Notes under the pieces: model-generated
The model's input: only the letters and a program-made list of their open reading frames with translations
Told to the model about the DNA's origin: nothing
Database searches by the model: none
Source of the DNA: Anisus vortex
Taxonomy: Eukaryota; Mollusca; Gastropoda; Planorbidae
Direction: 5' to 3'
Assembly: GCA_949126835.1 (NCBI GenBank)
Contig: OX421498.1
Coordinates: 33,897,299-33,961,298 of the forward strand
DNA: 64,000 nucleotides
In this document: one piece after another, positions 11,613 to 23,200 of the stretch
Layout: each line of letters begins with the position of its first letter
Numbering within the stretch: the stretch's first letter is position 1
Program-made: the position numbers and the translations under genes

Positions 11613-12535
11613 CATAACTTTATATTTATCTGTATGTGTTCAAATTATTTGACTCCTTTTTGAACATCTCACCTTTTTGAATACATAATTACACAAAAAT
11701 ATTAACATTTATTCAATTTAAGTGTTGTTTAGTAGTAATTCAATAAATTGACTTCTAGTGTTGATAAAGAAAACTTAAATGCAAAACGAAAAACAGACCC
11801 TGCTTCTATACAGAAGATTATTGCATCTTATAATGCGTTTCAGATGAAGCTGTATGATAAGACTAGATTATAATAATATCAAATGTAAGTTGCAGGTTGT
11901 AGATTACTTATAATAACATCTTGTTACACAAGGCTTGTAGGCAAAAGCAAAAAAAATATTTTTAAGAAGTAACTGAAAGGTAAAACTTCTATCATACTTC
12001 AATGGTCAGTTTTTTATATTAGTTTTTCACAGATTAAGATAGAAGGCCCCCCCTACCCCCTTTTTCCAACCTTAAGGACTAAGGTATACTGGCACAGCTT
12101 TCATCATCCATTTCCCTAAATATTAAAAATACATCAATTGATAACTTAATATCTGAATTCACCATAACTTAGGGTGCAATTTTAACTACTTTAAATATAT
12201 TTTTGTCCAAAAGGTGCTCTGATTTCCATTTATATGTTAAATAATGCCTTGATATAGGGTTCCTGTGTTGTTGTTTGGTTTGTTTCGTTTAACCATTTAA
12301 CCCAAAACTTGTTTTACATATAAATACACACACAAAAAAATAGCACAAATAAGACAAAGCATGTTACAAAGACAGACATTTTTCTGCAGGTAGAACAAGA
12401 CATGAGCTCAAATGTCACATTTAAATGATGGTTAAAACAAGCATTAAAAAAAAAACAAGAAATGTTAAATGATAAATGTCACTTTTGTCCTTTTTTTAGG
12501 CATACATTAATTATAATTCATAAAACCTTGCTGTT

Positions 12536-12716
12536 TAAGTCTGTTTAAGTTCTGTGTTCTCTCTTTTTAAAAGTCTCTCTTTTTAAAAGTTCTGTGTTCT
12601 CTCTTTTTAAAAGTCTCTCTTTTTAAAAGTTCTGTGTTCTCTCTTTTTAAAAGTCTCTCTTTTTAAAAGTTCTGTGTTCTCTCTTTTTAAAAGTTCTGTG
12701 TTCTCTCTTTTTAACA
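12536..12716. repeat. Minisatellite, 40-bp unit with internal duplication
   Basis: Units made of TCTGTGTTCTCTCTTTTTAA and a shorter AAGTCTCTCTTTTTAAAAGT half, about four and a half copies. Noncoding. Confidence 0.85.
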
Positions 12717-13089
12717 TTATCAATGATCAGTGTGTCCCTTTCAGTCCTGATGTGTGTTGTTTGCAGGAAGTTGAACTAATCTGCTCCACTGTTTCATGAG
12801 CTATATAATGTTACGTTTTAATGTGTGTTGTTTTTTTGGGTTGATTTAGTGGTGTGTGTCATTAATGAGAAAGGTGGGGGGAGGGGGGGACAACCATTTT
12901 GTATTTGTTGTAGTTTGGATATCTTTCATCCTGTTGAGTCATTTTAAGTTCTTCTTTACTGTTTTATGTGAACAATGTTTTCTAGGCTCTGACAATGTTC
13001 CTGGAGATTTTGAAATCTTTATAATCAGTAAAGAAGAAAAATGAGTTGTTCATCTTAGAGTAGACAGACCATGCTGGACTACAGGGTTT

Positions 13090-13460
13090 AGTAAAACATG
13101 TGCCTGTGGCGATGGTATACTAGGGCAGGGGTCGGCAACCTTTTGATAATAGTGTACCAAAGTAATATTTCTAAATCATACAGCGTGCCAAAAGCTTAAA
13201 ATGTATTCTACTCTAGCACTAAATTTCTCGTAGAAAAGGCTTGAATTACTTTACTTGAGGGTCTTCCGCGTGCCGATGAAAATGGCTCTGCGTGCCAAGT
13301 GTCTGGCACGCGTGCCATAGGTTGCCGACCCCTGTACTAGGGGATAACATAACAATGCCCAGCCGCCTTTTCTTTGCCCAAACTAATGTCACATACCCAC
13401 CAGCCTTCACCGCGATTAGAACCCAGGACCGTCGGTACGCCAACTCAGCTCGGCCTCCGT
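13090..13460 (-). mobile_element. SINE (family 1) split by a hAT MITE
   Basis: The SINE body (TGCCTGTGGCGATGGTATAC) stops at 13125 and resumes at 13335 with TACTAGGGGATAACATAACA, then AATGCCCAGCCGCCTTTTCT and a tRNA-like head near 13400-13456. The split is caused by the element at 13126-13334. Confidence 0.75.
13126..13334. mobile_element. hAT MITE, CAGGGGTCGGCAACC family, with exact 8-bp TSD
   Basis: Terminal inverted repeats CAGGGGTCGGCAACCT and AGGTTGCCGACCCCTG flank a 209-bp element without an ORF. TACTAGGG is present at 13118-13125 and again at 13335-13342. Sequence of the ends and the 8-bp duplication fit the hAT superfamily. Confidence 0.88.
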
Positions 13461-13484
13461 CCCCTTCCTCTTATCAGTACATGT

Positions 13485-13566
13485 TTAACCCTTACAGTCC
13501 CAGGCGCGTATCTAGCGAGACTGAAGATAGCATAGATAGAAAGTAGGTCGGTACAGGAAGGGTTAA
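13485..13566. mobile_element. 82-bp TTAA-flanked MITE, copy 1
   Basis: Begins TTAACCCTTACAGTCCC and ends GGTACAGGAAGGGTTAA. TTAA at both ends suggests a piggyBac-like MITE. A close second copy is at 34004-34084. Confidence 0.7.
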
Positions 13567-13569
13567 AAT

Positions 13570-15070
13570 CCTATTATATTTATATCTTGTACTAATTAAA
13601 GATCAACCTTAACTTTTGTTGCCAGTTGTAATTATATATAGGCTACAAGTAAAACCAGTTTACTGGACTTCTTATACTTGGATTGTTTTGCTTTTTTTTA
13701 AAGCTTGGATACGTAGCTACACAAATGATTGAAAGACTCAATGGTGAGCCATGGCCCAACCCTCTCTAGAGGGCAGCACACCAAAGCTGAGGTCAAAGAG
13801 GGTGACTATGTTGAACGTCAGCAAAGCGGAGTCTTCCAGAAAAAGTAAGGAGTGATTGGCGTCTTGCAAGTTGTCTTTTCTTGTTTTCCTATTACTTGTC
13901 TAGATCTATATCTTCTGCTTTTTCTGTCCCAGTGAGTGTTTGTGTCCCCCCCCCCCATCCCTCCATTCAATTTAGCATATTTTTTATCTTCATTTTTTAA
14001 AACACACTAATACAGATTCATCAAATGTTTGTTGGTTTAATATTTGTCCGCTAGATGGCGACACGTAAAACATTGCTGTTTTTGAAGTTATGCTTAAGAA
14101 TTTAACCCCTCACAAGGAAATCTACGTCATTTCTCTAATTATAAAGAACATAATTTTACCGTCCCTGTTGTCGGGTTTGTAAAGAAACTGAAGTTAAGGT
14201 TACCAGCTGTTTATTATGTAGTATCACTATTGTAACAACGATCTGTTGAAAACGTGCTACACCGCCCCGCCACCTGCTGGCGCATTACCCCTATGATGGG
14301 CCCATCGGCTGATTCTTTTATATGAAAATGTTTCCGCGTCGCCATTTTCATTTCCTTTTTGCAGTCTGTCGCCGCTGTCATTACGTTGTTATATTATTTT
14401 CAGGAATATTGGTGATGGAAACGAACAAGTCTAAAAGCTTTCTCACCCCCCCCCCCTCCCATCTTTTCCCAATCATGATATCCATAGAATGCTTTCTCAT
14501 AAACAATTTTCCAGTAATTAAAATTAATTTGCTTTGCTTGATGGAAGAAGAAAAAATTAAGGAAGGAGTGAGTACATGATTGGGGGGGGGGGAGAAACGT
14601 GCTTAAAAATGAGCAAACGAAGCTGTCAGTGACGTCATAATTCGTTTCCCTAGTCTTCGCGATGCGGATAGAAAATTAGTTAAAAGTTATTTTTATCTTA
14701 TTCGCTAGGTGGCGACACGCATTCGTAGGCTATGTAATGGATATAGAGGAGATTAACGAACATTTTTTTTAAACGTCGCTAAACATAGTTATATAAAAAA
14801 GTGTAAAAGAAGTAGACCCTATGCTGAAATATTTATAGTATGGATAGATACGCTATACAACGGATCACCATGACCGTTAAACAAATATTAAAGTGCTTTT
14901 CATAAAATGAGCTTTTCTTTTTCTCTCTCTCTCTTAATAATACTGTAACTATTATATGGGGAGGTAATTGGATACATGAATCAATGATACCCGTTCATTG
15001 ACCCTCCACAAGGAGCACGATGTGAAAGGCTTTGAGTTTGAGACTAGTTAGGAATGTATATCAAGATGCA

Positions 15071-15111
<41 letters not shown>

Positions 15112-16175
15112 GCCTTATAACTGCTTTCTAATCTCCCATTACTCTGAGATAAGAGAAAGAGAGAGAGAGAGAGGAGAAACAGAAACACAATGTATTTGCT
15201 TTGAGCTTTGAGAGAATCAATCACTGAAGTCTCCACTTACTTCCCAACATGAAAGAAACACTCACAAAAACAAACGGAACAATTCTACATTTGCAGAGGT
15301 GAATACGGTGTTTTGGGTTATTAAGTGGTTCCATTATGAATGCACGATTCTTCAGTTTTATCTGTAGGTTTTGTGTTTTCATGGATGTAAATATCCATTC
15401 TCTGTTTTTTTACACACTTTGTACAGTTTAAACAAAATAATATTAACTTGCATACATAAAGTAATAAGTAAGCAATCATATGTACTAGAAGAGAATAAGA
15501 ATGAACAGTAATGTTTGCCCAAAATGCAAGTTTCTTTTCAAATAGGCCTATTCTACTCTATCCCTGGACGCAGTGGCTATTTGGAAATAGTATTATCATT
15601 GCTTAATGCTCAATGGATAAAGGAAACGAACAGACTCTTAGTTGATTCCACCGAGGGCACCATTCTCACAATATGTCCAATTTATACTATTTTACATGTG
15701 AACAGTTTTATAGGGTTATGGTTACAGTATGTGTGTGTGTGTGCTAAAGCTGTATTTAATTATACCGTTTGGTTTTATGTTCATATTCAAACCCCTTGAA
15801 GCGAAATGTAGATATAAAACAAACTTCTTTCTATACATGACACATCGCTCAATGCATTGTGGAAAAAAACAGCCAATGATTGAGGATGCTCAAGGCCCGT
15901 GGGTTACATCCGGACCGGCTTACAATTATATCCGGTTTGCGAGAGAATTATTTTTTTTTAAATTCCTTTTTTTTTTTTGGTTTACAGCATTTTGTTTTAA
16001 TGGCTCTGTGATATGAAGTGTGAATTAAATGAACTGCTTAACAGACTCCTATTCAGTGAATGTTTATCGAGCCCTCAAAATAAAGTGTGGTTTGAGTTCT
16101 CTCCCCCCCCCCCCTCCACCACACACTCTGTTATTAAGTTGGACACCTATTGTAAAGAATGCATCATGTAATACG
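13570..16175. other. No gene recognised; simple repeats
   Basis: Contains a polypyrimidine stretch followed by an open segment near 13715-13770, C runs (13940, 14447), a G run (14582), and (GA)n at 15075-15110 and 15158-15172. Short ORFs here have no recognisable motif. Confidence 0.5.
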
Positions 16176-16179
16176 ACAA

Positions 16180-16497
16180 TGTTGAATACAGACAATAGTT
16201 GATGACGCAGAATGCAGACTGTAGTTGATGACGCAGAATGCAGACAATAGTTGAGGACCCAAAATGCAGACAATAGTTGATGTAGAATGCAGACAATAGT
16301 CGATGACGCAGAATGCAGATGATAGTTGATGACGCAGATGCAGACAATAGTTGATAATGTAGAATGCAGACAATAGTCGATGACGCAGAATGCAGATGAT
16401 AATTGATGACGCAAAATGCAGACAATAGTTGTTGACGCAAAATGCAGACAATAGTTGATGACACAGAATGCAGGCAATAGTTGACGATGCATAATAC
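16180..16497. repeat. Minisatellite, about 26-bp unit
   Basis: About twelve diverged copies of a unit containing GCAGACAATAGTTGATGACG. The overlapping minus-strand frames of 105-142 codons are by-products of the repeat. Confidence 0.88.
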
Positions 16498-16499
16498 AA

Positions 16500-18010
16500 A
16501 TTCTGTTACTTACACATGGTCAATGAAAGATAACATTCGTTTTTTATTTTATATTTGTGTATGTGTGTGTGTGACTCCACTTCATTCCATTTTTAGAGAA
16601 CGATGATAACGTTAGTGCTTCCTGTCCTTCACCACAATCCCATGGAGGCAACTGCAACAAACAAAACAAAAACAAAACTTTTTATTTTTGACATTACCAC
16701 TCTCTTGCTTGCAAATACATGTTTTAATTTTTAAAGAAAAGTATTATTAAAGGGATATTTCATCAGATAACAGATTGAATAGATAGTATATTTTCCGTAT
16801 AATTTTTTTTTACGCTGCATTCAAGCTGGCTTTCACTTTCGTGTGACGAATGTGGGTGCCCTAGTTGGGTAACTCCGTGAGATGTGCGCCTACTAGGGGG
16901 GTGTGTTTTCAGATCAGAACGAAACAAACACGTCCATAAAATACATGACTTGGCAATCATTCTTTTGTAAAGCAGGTATTTTGTTTTTGCTGATTTTTTT
17001 ATTTTTATTATTTCTTTCTTTGTTTTGTTTGTTCTCGAGATAGAAGGGAAATAATTCGAGTGCTTAATCGGTCTGTGTGTGTTAAGTGTGTAGGATTGAA
17101 GCACTCGGAGGAACTTTCTCCTGATTTTAATTGTTCCAGGTTCTCGTTTTGTCTTGCCGATCAAGAAAAACAGGAAATAAAAAAACCGATCTAAAATAAA
17201 AAAAATACGTTGTCTTTTTTTAAAAGAAAGACTTCCTCTCTTATTTATTGGTTTCAATTGTCTGTTACTAACTTGTTATTTTATCCCCACATCGCTTGGA
17301 TATATAGATCATTGTTTCGTGATTTTTTTTTTAAATTATAAAATCTGTTAGTTTAGGTAATATTCACTTGTAGATCTCGAAGACGTGTAGATGTTTGTGA
17401 TGACACAGGTGTGTGAGCTTACGTACGTGTGTGTAAGTAAGATTGCCATGTAGGATTAGCGCATGTAAATGTGTAAACGTAAAAAATTTAAGACATTTTT
17501 AAAACATAATTGTACACGTCCAAGTATATATATATAGCTCACTGAGAGAATACACGTCCATGACAGTCAACTGCTTTCGTTATTCGTCGTTAAAGTTTTT
17601 AAAATTGATTCAATAAGGATTTGAAAATGCGTACCATAAAGTGTTAACGACTGATTTTTTGTTTGTTTGGGTAGGGTGAGTGTGGCTGAAAAAAAGTCAA
17701 CCCTTATATCTTATAGGACCGACATGTGATATCTCTTTGGTTTACAAGACCTCAGTATGATGCATCTATCCGATGAAAGCATCGGGCTTGTTTTCGAAAT
17801 GGTTGCCAGGAGTCACGTTGCCATATTTTGTCAGTCGTTAATGTCACACGCACTTTTCATCTACTTTTTTTTTACTACCAGAATTCCCTCCCTCCCTGAA
17901 AAAAACGACAACAAAAAAAAGTGGTTAGAGCTGAATGTGGAAGCACGACATTTCTACACTTCCCTCCATCGACAGTATTCTACAACAACAGCAACAACAA
18001 TATATATAAT
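16500..18010. other. No gene recognised
   Basis: A and T rich, with (TG)n near 16556 and 17402. A 164-codon minus-strand frame (16763-17257) is lysine and arginine rich low-complexity sequence without a familiar motif, so I do not call it a gene. Confidence 0.5.
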
Positions 18011-18014
18011 GTTA

Positions 18015-18127
18015 ACCCAGCAGTCACATCACGTCGTATCGACGGGGAAACAACGTCTAAACCACGAATTCTCGTAGTTTCCACGTTGATCCCTCGTCGA
18101 TACGACGTGGGTGTGTTCCCGCTGGGT
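18015..18127. mobile_element. 113-bp hairpin MITE
   Basis: Nearly the whole element is one inverted repeat: ACCCAGC and TCACGTCGTATCGACG at left pair with CGTCGATACGACGTGG and GCTGGGT at right, and the middle also pairs in part. TA lies directly outside both ends (18013-18014, 18128-18129). Superfamily uncertain. Confidence 0.7.
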
Positions 18128-18791
18128 TATTGTTCTTCTCTGCCTTTCCATCTGTACCCCCGGGCGTAGAAATTTGAAGAGTTCCTTTTCTAATTGAAAC
18201 GACATTAGTAGGCTCCCCCCAAATGATAACACCCACCTCCTCCCATCCACTCTCCAGGACTAGATCCAATCTACCGCTATTCTCCACGGGGCAATCGTCT
18301 GCTCCGCGTTCATCAATAAGTGAAGCACAAGTGCATGAAAGCGTTCTGTTTTTCTTTATCCCGCCAGTCCTTCCTGCACGATTATCTTCTCTCTTCTTTT
18401 TTTTTCTCTCTTTCTTTTCCCCATGTAACTTATTCGCGTTACGGTTGGTTGAAATCGATAATGGTAGATCTATATATTTAATGAATCAGAATGGGAAAAT
18501 CTTGGCCTCGGGAAAAGTGAACTAAACCCTGGCTCGTGGACAGAACGCAAACAACTTATTGTACTCATACGCTAGAAATGCTGTATAAAACCTCCACCAT
18601 TTTTTCTGTGAATTTCTAGATTATCTACTTGTTGGCAATTTTTTTTTCTTTTCTTTTTTTTTTCTTCTTTTGGTTGTTGTTGAATGAATGAATAATGAAA
18701 TGCAAATGTTAAAAGGGTGATTAGATGCGGGCTATATAGCAGTTTACGAGGTCGTTTGTCATGATGAGAAGGGAATTACGACCCTGTACAT

Positions 18792-19040
18792 CAGTGGTTC
18801 CCAACCTTGTCAATGCCGCGACCCCTATAAATACAGCTCAGCTCATAATGCTGTGGTGACCCCCCAGCCATACAATTATTTTCGTCTCTACCTTAAAATT
18901 GTAAGTGTCCTTTCACAGAATTTATCATCGTAATCAATTTATCTGGTTTAATGTCATGTACCTTAAAGAAAGTAGATACGGTAAGTGTCTCGGTTCCTAA
19001 TACCAGCGAAAGGGGTCGACCCACAGGTTGGGTACCTCTA
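18792..19040. mobile_element. hAT MITE with exact 8-bp TSD
   Basis: Left end CAGTGGTTCCCAACCTT; right end is the complement of TAGAGGTACCCAACCT. CTGTACAT occurs at 18784-18791 and 19041-19048. 249 bp, no ORF. The CAGTGGTTCCCAACC terminus is widespread among hAT elements. Confidence 0.8.
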
Positions 19041-19194
19041 CTGTACATGGTCAGTATTTTGCGGCCTAATGCATAATGAATGCGACCTACTTATATGTGG
19101 TTCCATCAAATGCATAATAGGCGAGCACCGGAGTGTGTGGGAGAGCGGGTGGGGGGGGGGGGTAGGGGACGTCTAGGTATAACTTAACTAACTG

Positions 19195-19290
19195 AAATAA
19201 AAAACTAGCTGGAAATGAATAACTAAGTGGAATAAATAACTAGCTGGAAATGACTAACTAGCTGGAAATGACTAACTAGCTGGAAATGAC
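19195..19290. repeat. Short tandem repeat, ACTAGCTGGAAATG unit
   Basis: Four to five irregular copies of a unit of about 18 bp (ACTAGCTGGAAATGACTA). Noncoding. Confidence 0.7.
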
Positions 19291-19837
19291 TTCATTTTGA
19301 GATCAATTTGAAGAAAGAGTTTTATAAGGGCACCGCAAGGAAACCGAACCACACATACACAACAGTGATGCCAGAATGTCACTGGACACACAACCTGTTC
19401 CCGAGATCTGTGTTCCACTTCCACCGCTTGTTTTTTGTTGTTGTTGTTGTTATTTTTTAAAGGGGCTTATTTTATGTTTTTAAACCCCAGCCCGCTTGTT
19501 ATCCTCGTAACTGCTATTCCAGACACCTGGAAAAACTTTGGCACTGCTACAACCCCCTCTAGATTGTTTTTATTCAATCAAACGCACCTGCTCGTTGGTG
19601 TTCGTTCATACGAAGCAAGCTTAGGTGTAGACTGTAGAGTTTTAGACGCGTGGATTGTTCTTCCTTGCATTGACGTGTCATGTCCGCCTGATAATCTCAG
19701 AATATTATATCTATTAAAATGGATTTTTAAAAAAGGGCACAACGCGCTAGGGACCACATTGAAATGGGGTTTACCTTTTTACATCCATCAGTGCCAATTG
19801 TCGTTATCATTTTGTTTTTTACGGCAGTTGTTGACAT

Positions 19838-20237
19838 CTGATACAGAGCCTTTACAAGATTACGTGGCGCCCCAGGTCAAAAGTATCAGCGCCGCCCCCT
19901 TGCATACTGTAACTGCTTGTTTAGTGCTCTATTTGCTATATATTTAGACTACATTTGTCGCCCCTCCCCCTGAAAGTGTCGCCCCCATGCATATGCCCCC
20001 TCTGCCCCCCCCTATGTGAGGGCACTGATCTGATACCTGCAGTGTCTTTACAAGCTTATGAAGCGCCCCAGGGCAAAAGTATCAGCGCCGCCCCCTTGCA
20101 TACAGTAACTGCTTGTTTAACGATATATTTGCTATATATTTAGACTAAATTTGTCGCCCCTTACCCTGAAAGTGTCGCCCCCGGGCATATGCCCCCCTCT
20201 TCCCCCCTATATGAGGGCACTGATCTGATACCTGACG
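19838..20237. repeat. Direct tandem duplication, about 200-bp unit
   Basis: Two diverged units, each containing CAAAAGTATCAGCGCCGCCC, TTTGCTATATATTTAGACTA and GAGGGCACTGATCTGATACC. The second starts near 20029. The plus-strand frame 19435-19947 overlaps it and is not supported as a gene. Confidence 0.75.
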
Positions 20238-20239
20238 CC

Positions 20240-23200
20240 CCCCCCCCTTTCGTCTCACTGTCTCGTAGTTTTTTTTTCAATCACCATTTCATTTGTAGCG
20301 TTTGTTAACGAGTTACGGGCTACGGGGGACCAGATCTTGATCGGCGGTGATGTATTTGTTTGTTGTTCTTTTCAAATCGATATGACGTTGCTACCGCAAA
20401 TACACAAGGGTTGGATGTCACGTGGATATTTTTGTTTCGACTCCCAACTCCCAACAGCCGCCATTATTATACACCTTAAACAAACCTAGGCTATACAAAA
20501 TCTTACTTATTTTATCAGTGAAAATGTGTGAATTTAGACTATAGCAAAGTAAAAAAGGAAATAAATATCAAGATCTAGTGAATATTTATTTATTGACATT
20601 TTTTAAAAAATGCAGTAGGTTATAGTAGGCCTATATTTTCAAATATGTATTATTATAATTAGTTAAAAAATACTTTAGTTTGAAAAGGATTTAAATACCC
20701 ATGCTTTCTTCCACCGGAAGTTAATAGCATAGAAAGAAACACAATTGTTTATATGTCAGTGCTAAGCACTTATTTGGACTAATTAGTAGAGGTACACACA
20801 AATAACCGACAGTTTTTTTTTTTTGTAAGCATCGCTATTCCACGTTTAATGCCGAATAATATAGAATAGTGTGTTCTGTGTTACGCCCCCCCTCCCCTCA
20901 CACACGACACAACCACTCCGTACTGTTACTCAGTTACTCGCCCGTTCAATGACACGCTGCTGTCGTCTCGGGAATGATGTAAGTGGCAGGAGGCGGAAAT
21001 TAATGAATTGGCACTCGAGTGTGACTCGAGGCCTGGCGGTGTGTTGCGTATGCATGCACGTGTGTGTGTGTATGTGTGTCCTCGCTCATTAACATGCCTG
21101 TGCTCTATTGTTGTATTATGAGAATGTCGGTAGGCTGGCTATATATAGACTTGCTCTTTACATGCAGCTATTGATTATTAATATTGAAAAAAAAAACAAC
21201 AACTCGCAAGCAAAAGCGTGGCTTGCACGTGGAAGTTGGCAGGGTTGCCCGGATATCCATTTATTAAAAGGATTTACCCTAACGTGTAGGACTCAAATTT
21301 GTATCTTTTCAAAAAGATAGCCTTAAGGTTTGCGACTTCTTACCCCCCCCCCCCCCCCCCCAATCATCTTGGTGGAAAGTGAGCGCATTTTAAAATACAT
21401 TGCAGACGCATCTTCAAACATTTGTTTAAAAAAATATTATCTTTATTTGTTGCCTATGGTTCAGAAGTTTAGTGCGGGACACGGTTTCATTGTAAAAATT
21501 AATTACATGTATTGAATATTTGACATTGTACATGCCTTTAACTTTAATAAAAAAAAAAAAAAAAAGAAGATAAAAAGATAAATATCGTTTCTGAACCTAA
21601 GATTTGACTAAGATTAAAGTGTCGCTCACTTTACTTTACTCAGAAGGCGGGACTATAATTCTGTCATTTTGACTTGAGAAATGGTCAGGACATACACACC
21701 CGTATGGGTTTGTGTTCAAGCCTTTGCGAAATTAGGAGCTTGTTCGGTTGTCACCCTGATTCTTCTCTATGGTCGGCTGGACTACGGAACACCTAGCAGT
21801 GGATTATTATATTCACGGGGATTATGGGAAATATGTATATTTAGTTCATTGATGACGTCGATTGGATTTACTCGAGAGCTCTATATGTGTGTGTGTATGT
21901 GTGTAAGCTGTTATACTCCCTCCTTCTTCTCTCAACCCTTTATTCCCCCCTTCTTGTTTCCTTCTCTTAGCCCACGTGACCCGACACGTACTCGCGTGCT
22001 AACAACCCGGTCGTTAATATCGGGGATTTTCACTTGTATGATTTTCGACACAGATCTAAGTTGTTTGATCTCTTCTACGTTTCTTTCTTTTTGTTCTTTC
22101 TTTCTGTGTTTGTTGGTTCGGAAAAAAAAATCTTCCATGAGAAGATATAGGCATAGTCCGACGTAGCCGCAATATCTGATTAAGCATGGCTAATGAAACT
22201 ATTTTGTAAAAACAAAACTGTGTGTAAAAATGTAGGCTTATTTCATTGTAGTACAGTACATCTCAAAAAGGGGCACTATATTTTTTTTAATGTTATGCAA
22301 TGTTAGGATCTACATATCTGCATAAAGTATTTCTGTGCGCACCCCCTCCCCTCTCTACATTAAGCAATATGTTGTTTTATGGACTCAACAGTTTTGGACT
22401 GTAAGCTAGATGTAACAGAAACGAAAGTCAATATGAAAGCAAGGACATGTACAGATGTATTAGTATTGGATTTTTTGTTAAAAAGATATATTGATATACA
22501 ACAGAGAGAGAGAGAGAGAGAGAGACAATGTGTGTCTTTGTGAGAAAGATAGGAGAGAGACAGTATGTGGGTGTGTTTTATAAAGGAGAGAAAGAGTGGT
22601 GAGCAGCATATGTGTGTTTTGGGTGTGTGAGAGCGAGTGTGTTTGTAAGAGATATAGAAGAGTTGGTGATATAGATAGAAAGGCAAGAGATGGAATAATT
22701 TCGAACAGGTCGTCATTTCGTGCATGTTTTTTTTTTCGTTGATCAATATTTGAACGGCCGGCTATAGTTTCGTCATGTCCATTATCACCACCGCATGCCT
22801 ACTCGCCCTCGTCTTTCCCTCGGATGGATGATGCTGTGCTGCCGTCACCAGAAGGTGGGCGCCGCCAAGGGGAACCCAGTGAAAGGTAAGAATGAGCAGG
22901 GAAGACCCTTGCGCTGGTGGTTTCAGGGTGGGGGGGGGGAGCTGGGGTGTATGGGGCAACTCTACCCCTAGGAGAAAAACAAAAACACGCCTCCATTATG
23001 CATCCGCTTGCATTGGCCGATTAAAGCTAAACGTCAATGTATGTTGTTGTGGCGGAGGTGGGGTTTTTTTTGTTGGGGGGGGGGGGGGGGGGGGGGGATT
23101 TCCAGTCTAATAATGGTGCATCTTTCTATGGAGACGTTTGGCAATGAGAATCTTTATTCAGCTAGACTGTCGCTGGCTCATGACCTACGTCATCACGATC

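Noticed and set aside
16064..16499. Array with near-regular units, CRISPR-like at first glance
   Set aside because: Units are contiguous and diverged with no distinct spacers; an animal minisatellite.
16763..17257. 164-codon minus-strand ORF
   Set aside because: Low-complexity Lys/Arg/Phe composition in A and T rich DNA; no recognisable domain.
21681..22166. 161-codon plus-strand ORF
   Set aside because: Covers TG and CT low-complexity tracts; no conserved motif and no supporting splice pattern.
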